From positions 35,716 through 99,715 of the forward strand of contig CAJWDP010000005.1 in the NCBI GenBank assembly GCA_913030835.1: a DNA stretch of 64,000 bases. Direction: 5' to 3'. The DNA comes from an uncultured Flavobacteriales bacterium. GTDB lineage: Bacteria > Bacteroidota > Bacteroidia > Flavobacteriales_D > Parvicellaceae. Position 1 is the stretch's first letter. Each line of letters begins with the position of its first letter. The position numbers and the translations under genes are program-made. This document shows, one piece after another, positions 57,660 to 64,000 of the stretch. A model generated the notes under the pieces. It did not search any database and had not been told where the DNA came from. It worked only from the letters and a program-made list of their open reading frames with translations.

Positions 57660-59765
57660 TTATGCTTCTACTTTTCCTTTTGCTTTTGCTATTACTTCCT
57701 CGGAAACACTCTTTGGCGTTTCTTCGAAATGATCGAACTCCATGGTAGAAGTTGCTCTACCGGAAGATATTGTTCTCAACTGTGTAACATACCCGAACAT
57801 TTCAGACAATGGAACAAATGCCTTAACCACCTTAGAACCAGCTCTGTCATCCATACCATTGATGATTCCTCTTCTTCGGTTCAAATCACCTACGATATCA
57901 CCCATATTCTCTTCTGGAGTCAACACCTCCAATTTCATAATGGGTTCCATTAATACCGCACCCGCCTTAGGAACAGCGTTTCTATACGCCATTTTAGCAG
58001 CCAATTCAAAAGAAAGCTGATCCGAGTCAACTGCATGGAAAGAGCCATCTTTGAGGGTCACTTTCATTGCATCCATTGGGAACCCAGCCAGAATACCATT
58101 TTTCATCGCTTCCTGGAAGCCTTTTTCAACAGAAGGAATGAATTCCTTAGGCACATTTCCACCCTTGATCTCATTCACGAACTCCAAACCATCCTTGCCT
58201 TCTTCAGCGGATTCAATGGTCACCACAATATCTGCAAACTTACCTCGACCACCGGACTGCTTCTTGTAAACCTCTCTGTGATCTACACTACCCGTAATCG
58301 CTTCTTTGTAAGCTACCTGAGGAGCTCCTTGATTACATTCTACCTTAAACTCTCTTCTTAATCTGTCAATAATAATATCAAGGTGAAGCTCACCCATCCC
58401 GGAGATTACAGTTTGACCTGTTTCTTCATCCGTTTTCACCTGAAAGGTTGGATCTTCTTCCGCTAATTTTCCTAAAGCCATGCCCAATTTATCCACATCG
58501 GCTTGGGTTTTTGGCTCAACAGCTATACCAATCACCGGATCAGGAAAGTCCATTGACTCCAGAACAATCGGATGCTTTTCATCGCACAATGTATCCCCAG
58601 TTTTAATGTTCTTGAAGCCTACCAATGCAGCAATATCCCCGCAGCTCAACTCATCAATTTGATTTTGTTTGTTGGCATGCATTTGATAAATCCGAGAAAT
58701 ACGCTCTCTCTTTCCAGTTCTTGAGTTCAATACATAAGAACCTGAAGGAAGGATACCAGAATATGCCCTTGTAAAACAAAGCCTACCTACAAATGGATCG
58801 GTAGCGATTTTAAAAGCCAAAGCTGAGAATGGTTCCTCTGTACTCGGCTGTCTTGATGCCTCTTCATCAGAATTAGGCAATGTACCAACAATAGCTTGAG
58901 TATCTAGTGGAGATGGTAAAATCTCCATAACCATATCCAACATGGCTTGAACTCCTTTATTCTTAAATGCAGAACCACACATCATAGGAACTACTTTCCC
59001 TCCTATTGTAGCTTCTCTTAATGCATCCAGAATTTCTCTTTCGGTAAGTGTATCAGGATCTTCGAAGTACTTTTCCATCAAGTTATCATCGAATTCCGCA
59101 ACCGCTTCAAGTAATGCTTCTCTATACTCCGTAGCCTCGGGAAGAATGTCTTCAGGAATATCCACGGTTTCAAATGTCATTCCCTGATCTTCTTCATTCC
59201 AAACGATCCCTTTGAAATTAATCAAGTCGACAACTCCTTTGAAATCATCCTCAGCACCGATAGGAATCTGCAGAGGTAAAGCATGACTACCCAACATGTC
59301 TTTCACTTGGCGACATACATTAAGGAAATCAGCACCTTGGCGGTCCATTTTATTCACAAATCCCAATCTTGGAACATTATAGTTATCTGCTAGTCTCCAG
59401 TTGGTTTCAGATTGTGGTTCAACCCCATCAACCGCACTAAACAAGAAGACTAAACCATCTAAAACACGAAGTGACCTGTTTACCTCTACGGTAAAATCAA
59501 CGTGACCCGGAGTATCGATGATGTTTACGTGGTAATCTTGTTCTCTATATCTCCAATTTAATGTAGTGGCCGCAGATGTAATTGTAATTCCCCTTTCCTG
59601 CTCCTGCTCCATCCAATCCATAGTAGCAGCTCCATCATGCACCTCACCAATCTTATGACTTACACCACCATAATATAAAATACGCTCTGTAGTAGTTGTT
59701 TTACCGGCATCAATGTGTGCGGCTATTCCAATGTTCCTCGTATATGTTAAATCTCTTTTCGCCAT
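57660..59765 (-). CDS. fusA: Elongation factor G
   Basis: A 701-residue translational GTPase that moves tRNAs and mRNA after peptide-bond formation. ATG 59765 gives the typical [20 protein letters not shown]; the frame is open further upstream into rpsG, but not in coding character. Motifs: [15 protein letters not shown] (P-loop), [12 protein letters not shown] (switch I), DTPGHVDF and NKMD. This is the standard str-operon copy. Confidence 0.97.
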   Translation of the reverse strand: MAKRDLTYTRNIGIAAHIDAGKTTTTERILYYGGVSHKIGEVHDGAATMDWMEQEQERGITITSAATTLNWRYREQDYHVNIIDTPGHVDFTVEVNRSLRVLDGLVFLFSAVDGVEPQSETNWRLADNYNVPRLGFVNKMDRQGADFLNVCRQVKDMLGSHALPLQIPIGAEDDFKGVVDLINFKGIVWNEEDQGMTFETVDIPEDILPEATEYREALLEAVAEFDDNLMEKYFEDPDTLTEREILDALREATIGGKVVPMMCGSAFKNKGVQAMLDMVMEILPSPLDTQAIVGTLPNSDEEASRQPSTEEPFSALAFKIATDPFVGRLCFTRAYSGILPSGSYVLNSRTGKRERISRIYQMHANKQNQIDELSCGDIAALVGFKNIKTGDTLCDEKHPIVLESMDFPDPVIGIAVEPKTQADVDKLGMALGKLAEEDPTFQVKTDEETGQTVISGMGELHLDIIIDRLRREFKVECNQGAPQVAYKEAITGSVDHREVYKKQSGGRGKFADIVVTIESAEEGKDGLEFVNEIKGGNVPKEFIPSVEKGFQEAMKNGILAGFPMDAMKVTLKDGSFHAVDSDQLSFELAAKMAYRNAVPKAGAVLMEPIMKLEVLTPEENMGDIVGDLNRRRGIINGMDDRAGSKVVKAFVPLSEMFGYVTQLRTISSGRATSTMEFDHFEETPKSVSEEVIAKAKGKVEA

Positions 59766-59787
59766 TTTAAACTCTACTATTTGTATT

Positions 59788-60255
59788 TTAAAACCTGAAA
59801 TGTGAGAAAGCTTTATTCGCTTCCGCCATTCTGTGAGTATCTTCTTTCTTCTTGTATGCGGCGCCTTCCTCTTTTGCTGCAGCAATTATTTCATACGCCA
59901 ATTTTTGACTCATGGTCTTTTCATTTCTTTTTCTAGAAAATCCAATCAACCATTTCATCGCCAATGACTGCTTTCTGCTATCTCTAACCGGTGTAGGTAT
60001 TTGAAAGGTTGCTCCTCCTACTCTTCTACTCTTTACCTCAACACCTGGAGTAATATTTTCAATTGCCTTTTTCCACACGTCTAATCCATTTTCTTCAGAC
60101 TTTTCATCAACGATGCTGATCGCCTCATAGAAAATATCGTAGGCCAAACTTTTCTTTCCGTCAAGCATAAGGTTATTGACAAACTTTGTAACCACAACCT
60201 CACCAAATTTTGGATCGGGTAAAATGATATGCTTTTTCGCTTTTCTTCTTCTCAT
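59788..60255 (-). CDS. rpsG: 30S ribosomal protein S7
   Basis: A 155-residue primary binder of the 16S 3' domain. [34 protein letters not shown] and the C-terminal [19 protein letters not shown] are conserved. In E. coli S7 represses the str operon. Confidence 0.97.
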   Translation of the reverse strand: MRRRKAKKHIILPDPKFGEVVVTKFVNNLMLDGKKSLAYDIFYEAISIVDEKSEENGLDVWKKAIENITPGVEVKSRRVGGATFQIPTPVRDSRKQSLAMKWLIGFSRKRNEKTMSQKLAYEIIAAAKEEGAAYKKKEDTHRMAEANKAFSHFRF

Positions 60256-60276
60256 GACTTACTTATCTTGACTGTA

Positions 60277-60651
60277 TTATTTTTTCGGTCTTTTTGCACC
60301 GTATTTTGATCTTCTTTGCGTCCTACCATCAACACCAGCTGTATCAAGCGCACCCCTAACAATGTGGTATCGAACTCCAGGCAAATCTTTCACCCTTCCT
60401 CCTCGAACCAAAACAATACTGTGCTCTTGCAAATTGTGTCCTTCTCCACCTATATAAGCGTTAACTTCTTTCCCGTTAGTCAACCTTACCCTTGCCACTT
60501 TTCTCATTGCAGAATTTGGCTTTTTTGGTGTAGTGGTATAAACCCGAATACAAACACCTCTTCGTTGCGGGCAAGAATCAAGAGCAACAGACTTACTCAC
60601 CTTGGTTTTAGAGTGTCTGCCCTTTCTTACTAATTGCTGAATTGTTGGCAT
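60277..60651 (-). CDS. rpsL: 30S ribosomal protein S12
   Basis: A 124-residue decoding-centre protein. [34 protein letters not shown] (with the streptomycin-site Lys of the PKKPNS loop) and [14 protein letters not shown] (with the Asp that is methylthiolated in E. coli) are present. First gene of the ribosomal block, about 50 bases behind the predicted transcription start. Confidence 0.97.
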   Translation of the reverse strand: MPTIQQLVRKGRHSKTKVSKSVALDSCPQRRGVCIRVYTTTPKKPNSAMRKVARVRLTNGKEVNAYIGGEGHNLQEHSIVLVRGGRVKDLPGVRYHIVRGALDTAGVDGRTQRRSKYGAKRPKK

Positions 60652-60681
60652 ATTTTAACGTGCTTTAAATAACAAATTTTA

Positions 60682-60703
60682 CCCCTTACTATCTTTTAAG
60701 GGG
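60682..60703 (-). promoter_or_regulatory. Stem-loop at the 5' end of the rpsL leader
   Basis: On the minus strand CCCCTT and AAGGGG pair around a ten-base loop (AAAAGATAGT). It begins within a few bases of the predicted start of transcription, 30 bases before the rpsL ATG. It might protect the mRNA or take part in feedback by a ribosomal protein; function is inference. Confidence 0.5.
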
Positions 60704-60706
60704 GTG

Positions 60707-60736
60707 CAAAGTTACAAGAATATCTTAATTATACAA
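60707..60736 (-). promoter_or_regulatory. Promoter of the ribosomal protein block
   Basis: On the minus strand TTG (60736-60734), exactly 19 bases, then TAACTTTG (60714-60707): a perfect match to the Bacteroidota primary-sigma consensus TTG-N19-TAnnTTTG. The next gene is rpsL, ATG at 60651. Confidence 0.75.
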
Positions 60737-60772
60737 CCGAGCGGATTTTTTTTTTCGCTATGATTTGAGCAT

Positions 60773-60811
60773 AAAAAAAGACTCTTGACAGACATATTCA
60801 ACCAAGAGTCT
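60773..60811 (-). terminator. Rho-independent terminator of the T9SS surface-protein gene
   Basis: On the minus strand AGACTCTTG and CAAGAGTCT form a nine-base-pair stem with a 15-base loop, followed directly by a T run. It lies 26 bases after the stop codon of the 1001-residue gene and separates it from the rpsL promoter. Confidence 0.85.
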
Positions 60812-60836
60812 CATTCGGGTCATTTTTTCATGACAT

Positions 60837-63800
60837 TTAGCGCTGCAAAAGAACGCTTCCGGAATATTCGATCACCTCATCATTAAGTGTTACAACCGTA
60901 AACGTATAAAAGTAGACCCCATCAGGAGCAAATTCACCACTTAAATTTCGCCCATCCCATCCGGAAGATTCCTGAAACCAAGTATAAATCAACTCGCCCC
61001 ACCTGTTGAATATGCTTCCACTGAAACTGGTAGCATTTGTTCTCGTGAAAATAAGGACATCATTAATTCCATCTCCATTAGGGGTGAATACATTTGGTAT
61101 GCTCTCTTCTGTCGGACAGGGTTCAATTGTGATTGTAATACTTGAGGCCATGCCGACACAACCACTAGCTGTCTCAGCAACGTAATAAATTGTCGTTCCG
61201 ACTGTGCTTGAAGGTGTATAAGTTGGTCCACTGCCAATAGTTGTTGTTAATCCCGGATCGCTATACCAGTTTAACACCCCTCCGAATCCGGCAACTGCAA
61301 ATAAGTTGTCAATATTATCCCCTTCACAGTAGATAGAATCCGTGCCTGAATCCGGTGCCGTTGGTATCGATGGATCCGTTAACGAAATCACTGTGACATC
61401 CGTCCCCGAACATCCCGAAAGGTCTATGCTCCAGTTGTCGTAATCCCCAGCGTCCAGACCACTAATCAACAGATTTCCTGAAGCATCTGTGGTGATTCCC
61501 AATGAATCCACCTGTACTCCATCATCGTCATAGCTTAGATCATAGGTCGTACTGGGATCCAGTCCGCTGATGGTAATCGATCCGTCGCTTCCGCCACAGC
61601 TGGTAGGATCAGATGTAAAAGTCACTGTAAATGCAGGGGCTGAGGGATCTGTTAACGCTATAACAGTAGCATCTGTTCCTACACAACCAGCTAAATCCAC
61701 AGACCAGCTGTCGTAACTCCCTGCATCCAGACCACTGATTACCAGATTTCCTGAAGCATCTGTGGTGATTCCCAATGAATCTACCTGTACTCCATCATCG
61801 TCATAGCTCAGATCATAGGTTGTACTAGGATCCAGTCCGCTGATGGTGATCGTACCGTCGCTTCCCCCGCAGCTTGTGGGATCGGATGTAAACGTTACTG
61901 TAAAGGTCGGTGTTGGGACAATTGTAAGCGTCAAAGTTGCAGCGTCACTAACACAAGGTGACAAATCCGTAGTCCATGTAAGGTCAACAGTACCCGCAGC
62001 GGTGGCAAGCGGCCCCGGAGTGTATGTTCCTGTCGGATCCGTTCCACCCGATGAGAACGATCCATCACTTGATGAACCCCATGAACCTGATGTCGCAGAC
62101 CCACCTGACGATCCGGTTAGCGTGAATGAGCTTCCATCACAAATAGCATCGTTAGAACCAACTGAAGCAATTGGAATATTCGGGTCATTCACGGTAACAT
62201 TGGATGCACAACCAACATTGTTTCCAGTAGCATCTTCGATGGTCAGCGTCACCACGTTTACCCCAACATCCGTGCATGTGAAGGAAGTGATATCTAAAGA
62301 ACTGACAGAGATCGAACAATTATCGGTCGAACCTGCATCAATATCTCCCGCAGTTATCGTTGCATTTCCACTCGCGTCCAGATCAACACTAATATCCTGA
62401 CAAACAGCTACGGGATTTTCGTTATCGTCAACAGTAACCGTCATAGAACAAGTGCCCGTTAAACCTACTACATCCGTAACCGTCCAATTGACCGTTGTTA
62501 CACCTACCGGGTATGTACCTGATGCATCACCCGTGCCGTTAAAGTCATTTACCAAAGAAGCAACGGCACAGTTGTCACTTGTAACCGGAATAGGAACGAC
62601 AACCGCTGCATCGCAGGAACCAGGATCATTATTTACCACAATATCGGATGGACAGGTTATTGTAGGGGCGGTATTATCCCCACTATAGGTCCCGCTATAA
62701 GAGGAGGTACACCCCAATGGATCCGTTAAAGAAATGCTGTAGGTCTCCCCATCGAGCAATCCCGTGATCGTAAAAGTTCCATTATGACTAATCGGTAATC
62801 CACTTAAAGAACCTGATCCTGTGTTTGTTATCGTATAATCACTGCCTGAAACTTCAGGAGACCCTCCCGTTACAGTGATATCTACAGTGCCATCACAAAA
62901 ATTTTGAACTTCAGAATATTGCACATCATTTAAATAATGAATAGAAAAGGCCGGACCCATATCAAAACAACCATCTCCATTTTGATCCCAATTAATCACT
63001 CCGTTGGGATCGCCACCATTGTCCCCATCATCTGCAGTAATTGGGACAAAATAGTTCGTTCCGGTCAAACCAAACGCCGAGGGATTGCAATCAGAAAAAT
63101 CCTGTCCTGTCCAAAGCAAACCTGTATAACATGGGTCTGTCGCAGGATCTCCGGTGGTAGGTGGGCAAGAATAGATCGCATACATTAGTTCCGAGAGCTC
63201 TCCGCATTCCGGCGGTGGAAGAACAAAATCATTGTTGGAAACCACTTCAAAACAAGAAATCGTATTGTCGCAGACCCAAATCGTATCACCCACAACTACA
63301 GTGCTACCACCGGTAACATTGACCGTAAATGTTCCTACATCCGGCGCACAGGGAATTTCCACTACATCTATGCAAAAAGTTCCAGTGGCTCCCGCGTATC
63401 CATCCAATTGAATGTAATATGTTTGACCGGGAACCAATCCTCCTGTTGACATGACACCTGCTAAAGGAACCGTTACTCCGGCATCCTCACTACAGCAATA
63501 CTCGAACATAGTTGCAGGACATAATGTTGGATCACCTGCTGCAGCACCTATAAGATTAATTTGTGTATCAAACGTTGTAGCGGCATAATCGGTAGAAATG
63601 GTTACACCACCTGAAGGTGGACAAACAAATGAAAACCAGACAGCTGCCTGCGTTGCATCTCCTCCAAATGCGCAATTCATAGAATAATCCAGCGCACTTG
63701 TAGCCAATGAATTATCTCCCGTTATGCATGGTGCACCAACAGTTAATGGCACCGCTGTCGAACAATCGTCATTGCCAAGCCATTGAGAGTCGGCCCCTGC

Positions 63801-63842
63801 AGCTAACAAACAAATGGTAATTAGAGCGAAAAGTCTTTTCAT
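60837..63842 (-). CDS. Large HYR-domain surface protein with CHU_C-type T9SS tail
   Basis: A 1001-residue exported protein (signal peptide to about 19). The N-terminal 330 residues are Cys-, Asp- and Gly-rich strands; residues about 390-475 form a HYR domain (APTITCPSDIVV, TVNWTVTD, CSMTVTV) followed by a second HYR-like stretch. Two nearly identical 91-residue repeats occupy about 647-828. An Ig-like CHU_C-associated domain precedes the gliding-associated C-terminal domain (VFTPNGDGINDVLIF, SIFNRWGELIY, GWDGRNLSGEFAPDGVYFY), which directs type IX secretion and anchoring. Probable adhesin or surface-layer component. Composition is very Thr/Ser/Asp/Gly-rich compared with its neighbours. Confidence 0.9.
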   Translation of the reverse strand: MKRLFALITICLLAAGADSQWLGNDDCSTAVPLTVGAPCITGDNSLATSALDYSMNCAFGGDATQAAVWFSFVCPPSGGVTISTDYAATTFDTQINLIGAAAGDPTLCPATMFEYCCSEDAGVTVPLAGVMSTGGLVPGQTYYIQLDGYAGATGTFCIDVVEIPCAPDVGTFTVNVTGGSTVVVGDTIWVCDNTISCFEVVSNNDFVLPPPECGELSELMYAIYSCPPTTGDPATDPCYTGLLWTGQDFSDCNPSAFGLTGTNYFVPITADDGDNGGDPNGVINWDQNGDGCFDMGPAFSIHYLNDVQYSEVQNFCDGTVDITVTGGSPEVSGSDYTITNTGSGSLSGLPISHNGTFTITGLLDGETYSISLTDPLGCTSSYSGTYSGDNTAPTITCPSDIVVNNDPGSCDAAVVVPIPVTSDNCAVASLVNDFNGTGDASGTYPVGVTTVNWTVTDVVGLTGTCSMTVTVDDNENPVAVCQDISVDLDASGNATITAGDIDAGSTDNCSISVSSLDITSFTCTDVGVNVVTLTIEDATGNNVGCASNVTVNDPNIPIASVGSNDAICDGSSFTLTGSSGGSATSGSWGSSSDGSFSSGGTDPTGTYTPGPLATAAGTVDLTWTTDLSPCVSDAATLTLTIVPTPTFTVTFTSDPTSCGGSDGTITISGLDPSTTYDLSYDDDGVQVDSLGITTDASGNLVISGLDAGSYDSWSVDLAGCVGTDATVIALTDPSAPAFTVTFTSDPTSCGGSDGSITISGLDPSTTYDLSYDDDGVQVDSLGITTDASGNLLISGLDAGDYDNWSIDLSGCSGTDVTVISLTDPSIPTAPDSGTDSIYCEGDNIDNLFAVAGFGGVLNWYSDPGLTTTIGSGPTYTPSSTVGTTIYYVAETASGCVGMASSITITIEPCPTEESIPNVFTPNGDGINDVLIFTRTNATSFSGSIFNRWGELIYTWFQESSGWDGRNLSGEFAPDGVYFYTFTVVTLNDEVIEYSGSVLLQR
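61359..61904 (-). repeat. Two tandem 273-base coding repeats
   Basis: Two adjacent copies of 273 bases (91 codons), 61904-61632 and 61631-61359 on the minus strand, inside the surface-protein gene. Each begins FTVTFTSDPTSCGGSDG and contains GLDPSTTYDLSYDDDGVQV. By eye about nine of ten bases are identical over the central 180 bases, pointing to recent duplication or gene conversion. Confidence 0.85.
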
Positions 63843-63862
63843 ACCTGATCACATTTAGATAG

Positions 63863-64000
63863 TTACTTAGAAATAATTCTCTTGTGTGGTTTCACTAAAT
63901 CCGGATGATCAATCACCCATTGTTTCAATGCATTTTTAAACTCAAATGAATTTGAAAACTCCTCCCTTTTAGGAACGTCCAATGGGAGCTCATTGCCTTT
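63863..64000 (-). CDS. Partial CDS, C-terminus of unknown protein
   Basis: An open frame enters from the right edge and stops with TAA at 63865-63863. Only the last 45 residues are visible (lysine- and glutamate-rich, including FSNSFEFKNALKQWVIDHPD, ending KRIISK). It ends 20 bases before the start of the surface-protein gene, so the two may be one operon. No family recognised. Confidence 0.6.
   Translation of the reverse strand, partial: KGNELPLDVPKREEFSNSFEFKNALKQWVIDHPDLVKPHKRIISK

Noticed and set aside
61359..61904. CRISPR-like repetition
   Set aside because: The repeats are in-frame 273-base coding units without spacers.
61843..62688. Long plus-strand frames opposite the HYR surface protein
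   Set aside because: The minus-strand frame has a signal peptide, known domains and a T9SS tail; these are shadows of its biased composition.

Overview
The window looks like a chromosomal segment of a member of Bacteroidota, most likely Flavobacteriales. Evidence: secreted proteins carry type IX secretion C-terminal signals (a Por-type tail on the amidase at 16791 and a CHU_C/gliding-type tail on the surface protein at 60837). The branched-chain 2-oxoacid dehydrogenase E1 is an alpha/beta fusion. The str operon lacks tuf. Several promoters fit the Bacteroidota pattern TTG-N19..22-TAnnTTTG. No phage, insertion sequence, CRISPR array, tRNA or rRNA was recognised, and no gene-free stretch exceeds about 210 bases.

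Layout. 1-7.1 kb: menaquinone gene menA, a small orphan protein, a GNAT acetyltransferase, a TPR sensor histidine kinase, then paaZ with an enoyl-CoA hydratase. 7.3-19.7 kb: a run of plus-strand genes coding for an outer-membrane-type protein, a DUF349 coiled-coil protein, a dipeptidyl peptidase IV-like protease, a fusion of a DnaQ exonuclease with a UvrC-like GIY-YIG nuclease, the E1 fusion, a small beta-barrel candidate and a large secreted amidase. 19.8-27.6 kb: two tandem FKBP prolyl isomerase lipoproteins, a DUF255 protein with an O-methyltransferase, a subtilase with a barrel-like partner, and threonine aldolase. 27.6-30.8 kb (minus): hpt-adk, closed by a strong terminator, then obg-PAP2-crcB with overlapping genes. 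30.9-35.5 kb: purK-purE and a pair of outer-membrane-type genes, the second with an N-terminal helix-hairpin-helix domain. 35.5-39.9 kb: a MATE transporter, a UDP-glucuronate epimerase-like gene coupled to a glycosyltransferase, and a pirin.

39.9-60.7 kb is one long minus-strand block: rpsL-rpsG-fusA followed by the S10, spc and alpha ribosomal protein genes with secY, map, infA and rpoA, ending in a perfect terminator behind rplQ. carA and eno follow with their own promoter. A well-formed promoter and a 5' stem-loop precede rpsL. Two small genes, rpmD (48911-49087) and rpmJ (45830-45946), are easy to miss. 60.8-64 kb: a 1001-residue HYR-containing type IX-secreted surface protein and the tail of an upstream gene.

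Most of the window is housekeeping. The parts most worth a second look are the DnaQ/GIY-YIG fusion, which keeps the cysteine spacing reported for the UvrC iron-sulfur cluster; the helix-hairpin-helix beta-barrel pair; acidic tails on L17 and L15; near-leaderless promoters at carA and at 16149; and a consensus DnaA box inside the promoter of the DUF349 gene. I did not find a convincing previously undescribed multi-gene system.
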